Of a stretch of DNA of 64,000 bases, positions 18,761 to 27,784 are shown in pieces. This DNA comes from GH45 sp046704385. GTDB lineage: Bacteria; Bacteroidota; Bacteroidia; Bacteroidales; SZUA-534. The position numbers and the translations under genes are program-made. The stretch spans positions 242,064 through 306,063 of the forward strand of contig JBJKSB010000041.1 in assembly GCA_046704385.1 (NCBI GenBank), given 5' to 3'. Every line of letters starts with the position of its first letter. Positions within the stretch are counted from its first letter, which is position 1. Below the pieces are notes generated by a model that did no database searches, was not told the origin of the DNA, and worked only from the letters and a program-made list of their open reading frames with translations.

Positions 18761-20155
18761 TCAAAAAGCCATTTCTTCCCCTTTTACCATATTCAGTACA
18801 GTGCGTATGATTATGGTGAGGTCGAGCATAAAGTTCCAGTTCTCGAGGTACCACACATCGTGTTCCACCCGTTTACGCATGAGTTCGGGCTCGGGAGTGG
18901 CCCCGCGATAGCCGTTTATTTGAGCCCAGCCTGTAATACCCGGTTTTACCAGGTGCCGTACCATATACTGTTGTATCAGTTCTGAATATTCGCGGGTATG
19001 TTCCAGCATATGGGGGCGGGGGCCAACTACGCTCATATCGCCTTTTAGTACATTAATAAATTGGGGCAATTCATCCATACTGGTTTTACGCATAAAGGCA
19101 CCCATACGGGTAATTCGCGCATCGTCTTTGGTGGCCTGCTGTTTATCTGCTTCCTGGTTAACCGTCATGGAGCGGAATTTTAACATATGAAAGTCCTGGT
19201 TTTCTTTACCGGTACGTAACTGGGAGAAAAACACCGGACCTTTCGATTCCAGCTTTATTAGTATGGCAAGTATGGGAAATAGCCAGGTAAATATCAGTAA
19301 TATAATTAATAATGAAAAAACAATATCGAAGGCCCGTTTTACCAACTGCGCAAAAAGGCTTTCAAGCGGTTCCTGTCGTAACAGCACAATGGGAAGGCCA
19401 TCAATAAAGTCTATGGTAACCCTGCTGCGAATATATTTCTGAAAACTGGGAACCAGTTTAAAGCGGATAAAATTCTTTTCACAATACAGGATTAATTCCC
19501 TGATCCTTTCCTCGAAACCCGTATCAATAGTGCAAAACACTTCGTCAACCATTAACTCCTGGGCGCTTTGTTCAAATCCAGATAAGGGATAAACACGACA
19601 TTCTTCAGGCATCTTATTTTGATCGGTCTCCGAGAAAAATCCTACAAATTTATATCCCAGGTTATTATGGGGGATAATATTATTATATACTTCCAGGGCC
19701 CGTTTGTCGGAGCCAATAATGGCCACTGAACGGAAATTATGTCCCTTTTTCCTGTAAGCTGCAATATAATTAAATAGACTTATCCGCCAGATCAGGATCA
19801 AAATCAATTCTGATATAAATGAATAGAATAAAACCAAACGGGATACCCCGTAAAACCGGAAAAGGATCATCGTCATATACATTATGCCCAGGTGTATCAG
19901 GGTATTGCGTATTGAACGCAGGGCAACCTTATCAATAGTAGATCCCCTTTTTAAAGTAAAAGCGCCGCTTTGGTTCGAAATAAACCACCATGAAAACAGG
20001 TACACCAGGAATACAATTATATAGTCGGGGGTTTGAAAGGTGAAAAACCGGTTTTGCCTAAAATAGTAACCAATGTGAAATGAAAGAAAAAGCAATACCA
20101 AGTCGCCTGCTAAGCTAATGGTATTCTGGTATTTTGAGTATCCTCGTCCCGGCAT
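18761..20155 (-). CDS. Undecaprenyl-phosphate sugar phosphotransferase (WcaJ/WbaP type)
   Basis: 464 residues, the initiating enzyme of surface polysaccharide synthesis: it moves a sugar-1-phosphate from a nucleotide sugar to undecaprenyl phosphate. Four N-terminal membrane helices (residues 10-120), a Rossmann-like CoA-binding region (VAIIGSDKRALEVYNNI), a re-entrant hydrophobic helix near 280, and the C-terminal Bac_transf domain with LKFRSMTVNQEAD, RITRMGAFMRKTSMDELPQF and GDMSVVGPRPHM. Complete. It faces the cluster on the other strand and probably serves it. Confidence 0.9.
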   Translation of the reverse strand: MPGRGYSKYQNTISLAGDLVLLFLSFHIGYYFRQNRFFTFQTPDYIIVFLVYLFSWWFISNQSGAFTLKRGSTIDKVALRSIRNTLIHLGIMYMTMILFRFYGVSRLVLFYSFISELILILIWRISLFNYIAAYRKKGHNFRSVAIIGSDKRALEVYNNIIPHNNLGYKFVGFFSETDQNKMPEECRVYPLSGFEQSAQELMVDEVFCTIDTGFEERIRELILYCEKNFIRFKLVPSFQKYIRSRVTIDFIDGLPIVLLRQEPLESLFAQLVKRAFDIVFSLLIILLIFTWLFPILAILIKLESKGPVFFSQLRTGKENQDFHMLKFRSMTVNQEADKQQATKDDARITRMGAFMRKTSMDELPQFINVLKGDMSVVGPRPHMLEHTREYSELIQQYMVRHLVKPGITGWAQINGYRGATPEPELMRKRVEHDVWYLENWNFMLDLTIIIRTVLNMVKGEEMAF

Positions 20156-20603
20156 GATACGTTACAATTACAGTTATGGCTTGTAAAAATAAAGTAATTT
20201 TTAAACTCTGTAAAAAAATTCATAAAACAGTAGGGTTTATTGATCAAAATAAAGGGTGAGTGTGGCGCTTTTTTGACACCGAGGCAAATAGATTAATGTA
20301 CCTCTCTGTCCAGTCGAAAAAGTTCGGGATATACTATAGGGATATTTATGTTTCTATAAAATTTAATTGTTTGACTCCGGAGGAGTCATAAATTAATAGA
20401 AATTATGATTCCTATAAACCTGCGATGCCAGCCGGGGTCGAATACTATTGGTTTTCGTTTTATAATATTAGTATAAAGAGTAGCTGATTAGGTGAGAAAG
20501 CGATATTTAAATCAGGTTGCCATTCTTTTACTTTTGTTAGGATCGAATATATAATCTACCTTCGCAAACAAATTTGGTCAAAGGGTCTTAAGATATAAAA
20601 CCA
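20156..20603. other. Divergent intergenic region between sugar transferase and VanZ-like gene
   Basis: 448 bases. It must hold the promoter of the minus-strand sugar transferase, though I see no clear motif for it, and it holds a good plus-strand promoter at 20533-20564. No credible open frame or RNA gene was seen. Confidence 0.4.
20533..20564 (+). promoter_or_regulatory. Promoter for the VanZ-like gene
   Basis: TTTG at 20533-20536, a 20-base spacer and TACCTTCG at 20557-20564 fit the Bacteroidota -33/-7 consensus (one mismatch in the -7 box). The start site would be near 20571, some 30 bases before the ATG at 20604. Confidence 0.6.
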
Positions 20604-20957
20604 ATGCAAGCAAAAGATAAAAAACTTATCAGTTGGATACTTATTGTAGTGTCGCTGTTAATTTGTTCATTGATTACCTTACCAGGTGAGATAGGGGAAT
20701 TATGGAAACACCACGATAAAGATTTTCACCTCCTTGTTTTTGCCTTGTTCATGGTAGTTACCCGGTTGTTTTTTAAAAATCTTTCCATCCTTAAAATTTC
20801 GCTTATAACCTTTTCCCTGGGATTATTAATTGAGATATTGCAGGGGGTTATAACCATCGCTCATCGCCAATTTGATTTATACGATATATTATTTAATGTA
20901 ATTGGTATTGGTTTGGGTGTGGTTATTTTGTTGATATACCCGGGGGGAGAGAAGTAG
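20604..20957 (+). CDS. VanZ-like membrane protein
   Basis: 117 residues with three to four membrane helices. The segment HHDKDFHLLVFALFMVV followed by a short cytoplasmic loop, and LLIEILQGVITIAHRQFDLYDILFNVIGI, are the two conserved parts of the VanZ family (K-x-x-H...F and E..Q...R..d..D...N..G). The function in non-resistant bacteria is not known. Confidence 0.75.
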   Translation: MQAKDKKLISWILIVVSLLICSLITLPGEIGELWKHHDKDFHLLVFALFMVVTRLFFKNLSILKISLITFSLGLLIEILQGVITIAHRQFDLYDILFNVIGIGLGVVILLIYPGGEK

Positions 20958-20958
20958 G

Positions 20959-21018
20959 CAGTCTGTCAGTCTTCAGTCTGTCAGTCTTCAGTCTGTCAGA
21001 CGGCAGTCTATAGTCTAC
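20959..21018. repeat. Short tandem repeat (CAGTCTGTCAGTCTT units)
   Basis: Three to four imperfect copies of a 15-base unit lie directly after the VanZ stop codon. They carry no open frame of note and look like slippage-prone intergenic DNA. Confidence 0.7.
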
Positions 21019-21080
21019 ACTTTTCAGTTCTCATATTGTCAGTAGGCAGGGAGTTTAGAAATCGGTAATGGTTTAAATCT

Positions 21081-21221
21081 GTGTATCCCTCCCAGCTCCG
21101 AAATAAATTCGGAGGGCAGGCCTCTGCTAATAATTTTCTTTTGACTTTTAAATATAGGTACAGCGGTTTGTTTAGTAGTGTCCGGCTCTCTCCTTCCAAA
21201 GGAGAGCGGGGAGAGGATAAA
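21081..21221. repeat. Dispersed non-coding repeat, copy B
   Basis: Shares the CAGCTCCGAAATAAATTCGG hairpin, the middle part (CTTTTGACTTTTAAATATAGG) and the terminal CTCTCTCCTTCCAAAGGAGA ... GAGAGGATAA with copy A at 17771-17952. It ends exactly at the 3' end of the DUF559 gene. Confidence 0.65.
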
Positions 21222-21590
21222 TCATTTTAAATACTCCAGGATCCTTTTCAATACCTTTTCAATTTTATACAATTCTTCATTTTTAAAACGTAAAATGGTA
21301 ATACCCATTTCATTAAGGCGGGAGTCCCGAAACGTATCTCGTTCCTGTGTATAAAGGTGTATTTTACCGTCTAATTCTATAGCCAGCTTTTTTTCTGCAC
21401 AATAGAAATCGGGGATATAAAAGAAATATTCTGATTTATTTTGATCATAATCATAAATTATAGGATGCTGCCTTAGAAACTGTTTTCCATTCAGTTGTTT
21501 TCTCCTCAGATAAAACCATAACCGTTCTTCGGGTTTAGTCGGATTATTTCTAAGCTTACGGGCTAAGTCTTTAATTTCGTGGTATTTCAT
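21222..21590 (-). CDS. DUF559 domain protein (Vsr/restriction-endonuclease fold)
   Basis: 122 residues, the normal length. Motifs: LARKLRNNPTKPEERLWFYL, RQHPIIYDY, and FYIPDFYCAEKKLAIELDGK, in which D and E-x-D sit in the positions of the nuclease active site of the Vsr-like fold; the end is ILRFKNEELYKIEKVL. These proteins are common in Bacteroidota, often next to repeats, and are presumed DNA endonucleases of unknown role. Both sides are flanked by copies of the dispersed repeat. Confidence 0.8.
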   Translation of the reverse strand: MKYHEIKDLARKLRNNPTKPEERLWFYLRRKQLNGKQFLRQHPIIYDYDQNKSEYFFYIPDFYCAEKKLAIELDGKIHLYTQERDTFRDSRLNEMGITILRFKNEELYKIEKVLKRILEYLK

Positions 21591-21660
21591 TGGTTATATT
21601 TTAACGAATATACAAATAAATTCTTTCGGGGTGGAACTGTTCGTTGGGGTTTGTATCCGT

Positions 21661-21710
21661 GTATCCATCCCCAGCTCCGAAATTAATTCGGAGGGCTGGC
21701 CGGTGCTCTT
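21661..21710. repeat. Dispersed non-coding repeat, partial copy C
   Basis: Contains only the first part of the repeat (CCCAGCTCCGAAATTAATTC and the following GGAGGGCTGG). With copy B it brackets the DUF559 gene. Confidence 0.6.
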
Positions 21711-21771
21711 ATTTTATTTATTAAAAGTTATATAACACAACAAACTTTGCATAACATTACACATCCTGCTT

Positions 21772-24700
21772 TTAATTCTTTACAATCTTATGGATGTAAC
21801 TGCCTTCATTGGTTCTAAATAGTAAAAAGTATACACCAGATTTAAAAGGGGATGCATTTATGCTGTAGCTTGTTGAATTTATATTTTTAGTTTGATTTAT
21901 TATTTTTCCCTTTGAGTCTAATATTTGTAATTCAACTATTTGCTCCTCAATGATAGCAGATTGAATGGTGACAATATGGTCAACCGGATTTGGATATATT
22001 TTAAATTTATTTTCAGCATCTTTAAACATTCTGATTCCGGATCCCTCTTTAATATCAATAAAAATGTCTTTAGATATTTCTAATCCCCCGGCATCAATTG
22101 CCAGTACATGAAAATTATGCATCAGGTCGTCTTTATTAATATTTCCGGCAACTACTAAGCTATCGCCTCTTATGTTATAAAATAAAGTATCTGAATCCGA
22201 ATGCAAAGCATCAAATTTAAAGATGTGTGTATCATTGCTATCTTCATCGTATACCTTAAAGTTACCAACCAGGGTGCCCAGGGGTGCTCCTGACAATACG
22301 GTATTACCTACGATCTCTAGTTTCCAGGGAGCATCATTCATGTTTTTAACCTTTATTATAAAAGCTTTTTCGAGTGTATTGCCTGTTGAGTCGGTCGATT
22401 TTACGGTTATATTATATATTGAGTCAATCTCATAATTGGTAGTCCTGGCTTTTAAGGAATCGATATCGATAAACAGGTTTGATCCGTCAATAAGTTCGTA
22501 AGTAAAACGATCATCTTCATTTTTATCAATTGTACTCAAAACACCAATTAGGGTTCCCGATTCACTGTTTTCAGCAATGGTATCATTTGATAATAAAATA
22601 TCTTCAGGAGCAAAAACAAAGGGTAAGTCGATATGTTGTATATCGTTATAATAAGTTGGTGCAAAATCTTCAGCAAAACTGCCATAACTGACCCCAAGCC
22701 CAAAATAGGCTGCACCATACAAAAAGAACGATACAGCTCCTTCCCGTTTAATCTGCATATCAAGCACATTGCCCAAATCTTCAACTTTGTTACTTTGAGG
22801 ATTGTAACTTACTACTTTATTTTGGGTTCCATAGCAGATAAATGCTGTTTTGCCATCTCCAATTGCTGTACCACCATCAGTAGTAAGGTTTAAGCCGTCT
22901 GCAAATATTTTTTCTGTCCATTTGCCTGTATTTGGGTCATATTCCTGAACATCATTTAATTGTGTACCATAATCGCGTCCGCCTGATACGTATCCTTTAC
23001 CATCAATGGTAAAGGCCACGGCAGCTATGCGTTTTCTGCCGGTAAATCCTTTAAACTCTGTCCATGTATCCTTTATTGGGTCATATTTCCAAAAATCTTT
23101 GGTAGCATCCAGGTTATCCTCACCGGTTCCCACATATGCAGTATCCCCGATTGAAAAAGCGACTGCATCGTAGCGGGCCGAGCCTCCAAAATCAGCCACC
23201 TGCTTCCAGGTGTTTTCTTTGGGATTGTAAGCGTAAAAATCGTTATATAAAGTGTTTGAAACCTGGTTGCCCCCCAGCCCGACATAAATTTCGGTATTTA
23301 AAACAAAGGCCACAGCTCCGCTGCGTGCTTTGCCCGGGAAAGCTGCCATTTCAGTCCAGTTATCCGTAAGGGGTGAGAATCGCCACAAATCGCTGAAACA
23401 ACTATCGGCATCGCAACCCAATCCCACATAAGCCATAGTATCAATTACACAACTAATTGCTCCTGAACGTGCTTTGCCTGCAAAAGGATTAATTTTTTCA
23501 CGTACTGTAGCGCGTTTGATGGCTGTAATTTTTTGTGAGTAAAAGCTGGTATCTGTATCTTTTATTACCCGAAGGCTAACGGTATATTCTCCGGGTTTTG
23601 TAAATACATGCTCATTGTTTTGACGGGTACTGGTTGTTCCATCTCCAAAATCCCAAAACCAATTTGTTGGTAACCCACTCGATTGGTCTACTAAATCAAC
23701 AGTAATTGGCACCTCCCCAGTTTGGACATTCGATGTAAAAAAAGCCTGGAAAAAATTTTCAAAACAACTGATGTTAAATGACGTTTGGCTGTCAATATTT
23801 GTAAAATGTTCTGTTGCCCAGGCAACATCATCCACACTTATACAGTATAGGTTTGGGTTTAGCGTGCTATTGAAGTCAGTAAGTATAGTATTACTTCCAT
23901 TCCGCATATTAAGTGTTATCAAGTCGTTATTATAACAATTTAATTTAGTTAAAGCTGTGTTTTTGCTAACATCAATAGTGGTTAAGTTATTATTATAAAA
24001 ATCCAATTCTTTTAAAAATGAGTTGTTACTTACATCAAGTGCCGATAAGTTGTTATTACCGCAATAAAAATTAGTTAAAGCTGTGTTTTTGCTAACATCA
24101 AGTTTTGTTAAGTTATTATCTGAACTATTTAAAAAATTTAAAAGCAAGTTATTGCTTACGTTGAGCATGTTTAGGTTATTATGATGGCAAGATAAAAAGG
24201 TTAAAGCTGTGTTTTTGCTAACATCAAGGCTGGTTAATTGGTTATCCCAGCATTCTAAACTAGTTAAAGCTGAGTTCTTGCTCACATCAAGATTAGTAAG
24301 GTTATTTTGGTAGCATACTAAATCAGTTAATTCTTTGCAATTGCTTATATTAAGACTAGTTAGTTCATTACAACAGCAATTTAATAATGTTAAAATTGTA
24401 TTATTGCTCATATCGAGTGATAAAAGGTTATTTGCACTACATTTTAAAATTGTTAAATTCTTGGCGTTACTTAAATCAAGATTATTAAGGCTGTTACCGA
24501 AGCAATATAACTCGCTTAAATCTACATTTTTACTTAAATATAGTGTTGTGAGTTTGTTATAAACGCATCCTACGTTTGACAACTCTGGATTATTGCTTAA
24601 ATCAAGAGATATAAGGTTATTAAAATTACATTGTAATGTAGTTAACTCTGGATTACCACTTAGATTGAGATTGGTAAGATTATTTCCTTCACAAACCAAT

Positions 24701-25002
24701 ACAGTTAATGCAGTGTTTTTACCTACATCAAGGTAATTGAGGGAATTATCATTGCACCACAATTGGGTAAGATTGGTAAAGGCTTCAATACCTGTAAGGT
24801 CAGCAATTCCATCTCCACCAACACCAATAGTACCAGTAAAAGTCTCCGCTTCCACTATTGAAATTTCACCATCGCCATTGGTATTGATAGCGCTGTTGTT
24901 GATCAAATAGTTTTTAAAATTAGCATCTGGTATATTAACGTTTTGTGCTAAAATTGTTGTTGTGGTAAACAACATGATAATGATAATAAGTGGTTGTTTC
25001 AT
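21772..25002 (-). CDS. Exported LRR-PKD-Kelch-cadherin protein with T9SS C-terminal signal
   Basis: 1076 residues with a Sec signal peptide ending in LAQ (residue 20). Order: about 15 short leucine-rich repeats of the LDVSKNTALT / CxxNxLT type (60-375), a PKD domain (about 410-490, FWDFGDGTTS), four to five Kelch-like repeats (495-795, ARSGAVAF ... YVGLG), one or two cadherin-like domains (800-990, LSNDTIAENSESGTLIG) and a Por-type T9SS sorting domain (1000-1076, KIYPNPVDH). It is therefore secreted or anchored on the cell surface. Likely roles are adhesion or protein/glycan binding; no catalytic domain is visible. Single gene, not in an operon with its neighbours. Confidence 0.8.
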   Translation of the reverse strand: MKQPLIIIIMLFTTTTILAQNVNIPDANFKNYLINNSAINTNGDGEISIVEAETFTGTIGVGGDGIADLTGIEAFTNLTQLWCNDNSLNYLDVGKNTALTVLVCEGNNLTNLNLSGNPELTTLQCNFNNLISLDLSNNPELSNVGCVYNKLTTLYLSKNVDLSELYCFGNSLNNLDLSNAKNLTILKCSANNLLSLDMSNNTILTLLNCCCNELTSLNISNCKELTDLVCYQNNLTNLDVSKNSALTSLECWDNQLTSLDVSKNTALTFLSCHHNNLNMLNVSNNLLLNFLNSSDNNLTKLDVSKNTALTNFYCGNNNLSALDVSNNSFLKELDFYNNNLTTIDVSKNTALTKLNCYNNDLITLNMRNGSNTILTDFNSTLNPNLYCISVDDVAWATEHFTNIDSQTSFNISCFENFFQAFFTSNVQTGEVPITVDLVDQSSGLPTNWFWDFGDGTTSTRQNNEHVFTKPGEYTVSLRVIKDTDTSFYSQKITAIKRATVREKINPFAGKARSGAISCVIDTMAYVGLGCDADSCFSDLWRFSPLTDNWTEMAAFPGKARSGAVAFVLNTEIYVGLGGNQVSNTLYNDFYAYNPKENTWKQVADFGGSARYDAVAFSIGDTAYVGTGEDNLDATKDFWKYDPIKDTWTEFKGFTGRKRIAAVAFTIDGKGYVSGGRDYGTQLNDVQEYDPNTGKWTEKIFADGLNLTTDGGTAIGDGKTAFICYGTQNKVVSYNPQSNKVEDLGNVLDMQIKREGAVSFFLYGAAYFGLGVSYGSFAEDFAPTYYNDIQHIDLPFVFAPEDILLSNDTIAENSESGTLIGVLSTIDKNEDDRFTYELIDGSNLFIDIDSLKARTTNYEIDSIYNITVKSTDSTGNTLEKAFIIKVKNMNDAPWKLEIVGNTVLSGAPLGTLVGNFKVYDEDSNDTHIFKFDALHSDSDTLFYNIRGDSLVVAGNINKDDLMHNFHVLAIDAGGLEISKDIFIDIKEGSGIRMFKDAENKFKIYPNPVDHIVTIQSAIIEEQIVELQILDSKGKIINQTKNINSTSYSINASPFKSGVYFLLFRTNEGSYIHKIVKN

Positions 25003-25081
25003 CGGTTAATTTTTTATTTGATTAATTTTTAAATATAATAAATTATTGTATTGGTAGTTATGGATTTTAATTTATCATCAT

Positions 25082-25471
25082 TTATTTAAACCCAATTATC
25101 TTTCTTGGTTCAGGAGTTTCATGTTTTTCAAGCAATTCGTCCAGGTAAATAAATACCAATTCAATGTTTTTATCCTGGTTGGCAAGCTTCTTTTTTATTT
25201 CTTCAATTTCCAGTTTTATATCCAGGTTTTCTGTAAGCATTTGGCGAACTTTCGTGAAAATTCTCATAATCTGAATATTTACGCTTATTGCTTTCCCACT
25301 GTTCAAAACACTGGAAAGCATTGCAACTCCTTGTTCCGTAAAAGCAAATGGCAGATATTTTGAGTGTTGCCCGCGCTTTAAGGTCACAAATTGGGATCTT
25401 ATATTTTCTTTTCCATTAATTGGCGGATAAAGCCTTAAGTTTTTATATCTGAAAGTACTATTACATAACAC
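25082..25471 (-). pseudogene. ORF6N-domain gene lacking its N-terminal half
   Basis: From about 25410 down the product reads RSQFVTLKRGQHSKYLPFAF and AMLSSVLNS, then the KKLANQDKNIELVF coiled-coil tail and a PRKIIGFK end. This is the C-terminal two thirds of the ORF6N proteins at 34396-34944 and 30293-30841. The N-terminal DNA-binding part (IFLLREEKVMLD...) is absent, and the first residues of the open frame match nothing, so the gene was cut off at about 25410. It marks the left edge of the module array. Confidence 0.75.
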
Positions 25472-26156
25472 TTTTATAGGTTTTTATCAGCTCTTGTACT
25501 TCTGGAATTTCACAATTTTTCCACTTTTCGATAATATAAGCTGCTATGCGGCGATCTAATATATCATCACCATATTTACTGCCTTTTTCTAAATTAAATG
25601 AATCTCCACCTTTTATAGCCATTAATGCATATTTCCACTGTTGCCCATTTTCATAATTTATCATTTCTTTTATTTCAGTCTCTCCCATAAAAATCAAAGA
25701 AAAATTAAAATAAGTAAATCGATCTGCTGGATACGTCCCAAAAAAACAAGTTTGACATGTATTAAATACCTTTTCCCAACCCACATTTGGTTTTTCTGGG
25801 TGTGCATTTGTTGGTAAATAAGAAATTATCGTTTCAACAACATTTTTATTTGTATCATTTTCTGCCCCCAATAATTTATTTTTCAGCAAATTAATGGACA
25901 TATCATAATAATATTCTTCCCCTTTTGTTCTCATATAATTTTCTCGATTAAAAACATAATTCTTTATCAAATTTGAATCAATTCTTATTAGAGATATAAA
26001 TTCATTTGCCATAAAGGCATATTTATATATCTCTTTTAATTCTTGAGTAGTAGCCAATGTTTCACTATAATTAATGAAATATTTATCTTGACTTTTTAAA
26101 ATGGCTGAATTACAGAATATCAATGTAATAACAGCGAATAATCTAATTTTTTCCAT
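25461..26156 (-). CDS. Exported protein of unknown function, candidate orphan immunity-type protein
   Basis: 231 residues with a signal peptide (residues 1-22, ending ILKSQ). The mature part is mixed helix/sheet with one close Cys pair (TCQTCFFG); I recognise no domain. Like the other small exported proteins in 25-33 kb it ends an open stretch in which an ORF6N relic comes next, but no peptidase module precedes it directly. By position it may be the partner of a module that has been lost; that is inference. Confidence 0.45.
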   Translation of the reverse strand: MEKIRLFAVITLIFCNSAILKSQDKYFINYSETLATTQELKEIYKYAFMANEFISLIRIDSNLIKNYVFNRENYMRTKGEEYYYDMSINLLKNKLLGAENDTNKNVVETIISYLPTNAHPEKPNVGWEKVFNTCQTCFFGTYPADRFTYFNFSLIFMGETEIKEMINYENGQQWKYALMAIKGGDSFNLEKGSKYGDDILDRRIAAYIIEKWKNCEIPEVQELIKTYKSVM

Positions 26157-26219
26157 ACTAAAAAGTTTTTGTAATTATTATTTGTTAGCAACCGGTTTTA
26201 AATTTGGATTACCTCGCTG

Positions 26220-26241
26220 CCGCACGACTCCTGTCGTGTGG
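26220..26241. repeat. Short perfect hairpin upstream of the 25461-26156 gene
   Basis: CCGCACGAC and GTCGTGTGG pair (one G-T) around a four-base loop. There is no T run after it on either strand, so it is not a classical terminator; GC-rich palindromes of this kind often are intergenic repeats. Confidence 0.5.
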
Positions 26242-26369
26242 TTACGAAGAATGCTCCATTCATTTTATAAGATCAACCGATTATTCACCTCTTTTTTAGA
26301 TATTAAAATCATCCGGACAGAGGTTTAGTTATGTTTATTCTTAAATATTTGGACAAAATTATATTCAAA

Positions 26370-27035
26370 TCAATATTCAAACTGTCCTTCTGAAGTCTGT
26401 TCTATGATTTTAAAGTAACCATCTGGCTGAAGTTGGTATTCCCGTTTTGTTTTAACATTAAATCTTTCCTCTTGCCACCTTATTATCCCATCATTTGAAA
26501 TATTTGATTGGATATATGTTGTTTTGACCTCCAAAGGATCTCCATTTTTTTTATAATCGACCTCATAAAGATTTATTAGTGACGTTAGCATACCATCATT
26601 ATTAAAAACATATAGATCAATATAAGTTTTCTCAAACCCAACAATTTTTGTTACAATTAATTTAAAATTAGGATCTAAAACGAGCTGCCCAAGGGAGTAT
26701 ACCGTTGTAAAAAATTTTTTCTCGATTCTTTTTGTTTTTGTTTCATCAGACCATGTTCTCCAAACAAAAGGCTCCTCTTCCACCTTCCCATAGGTAGTTA
26801 CGTTAAAAAGCTTACCCTCTTTTGAATATACTTTGGCTCGAGAGGTTTGCATATCAAATAAAACCTTGTTCAACAAGGTTTTATCTATAGTATCTTGAGG
26901 GGCTAAATTATTAAAAGAAACAGATGATTCTATTGTAGTATTATAACTTTTTAATAGATCATCTAACTTATTGTTTTGCGCTTCACAATAATTACCCATT
27001 GCAATAAGTAAAACGATGTAAAAAAATCTTGTCAT
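26370..27035 (-). CDS. Exported protein paired with cysteine-peptidase module C (candidate immunity protein)
   Basis: 221 residues with a signal peptide ending CEAQ (residue 20). The mature part is rich in beta strand (EEEPFVWRTW, LIVTKIVGFEKTYIDLYVF) and has no recognised domain. It starts 12 bases after the stop of the cysteine-peptidase-like gene at 27048-27719, the same layout as the other two pairs. An exported inhibitor of an exported peptidase would fit; sequence alone does not show it. Confidence 0.5.
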   Translation of the reverse strand: MTRFFYIVLLIAMGNYCEAQNNKLDDLLKSYNTTIESSVSFNNLAPQDTIDKTLLNKVLFDMQTSRAKVYSKEGKLFNVTTYGKVEEEPFVWRTWSDETKTKRIEKKFFTTVYSLGQLVLDPNFKLIVTKIVGFEKTYIDLYVFNNDGMLTSLINLYEVDYKKNGDPLEVKTTYIQSNISNDGIIRWQEERFNVKTKREYQLQPDGYFKIIEQTSEGQFEY

Positions 27036-27047
27036 ATTCTCTTTATT

Positions 27048-27719
27048 TTATTCTTTACAATATACTTCCGCGTATCCTATATTCAAATTATTATTCTCTA
27101 AATCTGCCCATTTCCATACATTATTCTCACCTTCCTTGTTGGTAAAATCTTCATCATTACGATAATCCTTACCATCTTTTTTATACTTAGCAGTACATCC
27201 TGAAGCAGAAAAATCGACAACCTTTCCATATGGATCATCAACAACCAAACCTGTATCTGTAATCTCTTGTAAACGTACCATATGACCAAATGCTGAAAGC
27301 ATCACAGAACATCCATTTTCTAAATATGATTTTAGTATTAATGTTATATCTGTTTGATCCGAGCTTTGAATATCTTCGTATGTATATGAAACACCATCGA
27401 ATAACTCTGCAAGTTTTTTTCTAGTGCTTCCTTCTCCTCTATTGTCAAATGCTTTATCCACTCTTATACATTCCATATAATCTTCAAATTGAGTATATGT
27501 GTTACAACCTGAACAATCACTACAAGGAGCTTCTATACCCAAATATTCCAAACACATAGCTTCAGATGTCAAATTACACATTATATCACCAGCAGTAGTA
27601 ACATTATAAGTATTCATCCAACTGTTATTGTTTAAATCTTCTTCTGTAGTTGGAGATATATTATCTCTTTGGCTATGATATGGGACCTTCATTTGTAGTT
27701 TAATAAAAGTAATTGTCAC
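27048..27719 (-). CDS. Module C: C39-like cysteine peptidase, probably a detached C-terminal tip
   Basis: 223 residues from a GTG at 27719, or 214 from ATG 27692. No signal peptide. It matches the peptidase part of module A: VPYHSQRDN (A: VKYRNQRDN), MCNLTSEAMCLEYLGI with the candidate nucleophile Cys (A: MCNVTSLAMAFEMLGV), and GHMVRLQE ... DDPYGK with candidate His and Asp (A: GHITRLQK ... DDPYGQ). This is the order of Peptidase_C39_2-like papain-fold domains. The missing N-terminal part suggests a tip separated from a large exported protein. An insert with CSDCSGC may bind metal. Confidence 0.6.
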   Translation of the reverse strand: MTITFIKLQMKVPYHSQRDNISPTTEEDLNNNSWMNTYNVTTAGDIMCNLTSEAMCLEYLGIEAPCSDCSGCNTYTQFEDYMECIRVDKAFDNRGEGSTRKKLAELFDGVSYTYEDIQSSDQTDITLILKSYLENGCSVMLSAFGHMVRLQEITDTGLVVDDPYGKVVDFSASGCTAKYKKDGKDYRNDEDFTNKEGENNVWKWADLENNNLNIGYAEVYCKE

Positions 27720-27784
27720 TTTTGTTAGGGATTTTAATGCTAAACAGGCTTATTTGTTATAAATAACATCCTCAGTAATCAATG

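Noticed and set aside
23900..24760. Regularly spaced repeats resembling a CRISPR array
   Set aside because: The period is about 63 bases, in frame, and encodes leucine-rich repeats; there are no identical repeats with unrelated spacers and no cas genes.
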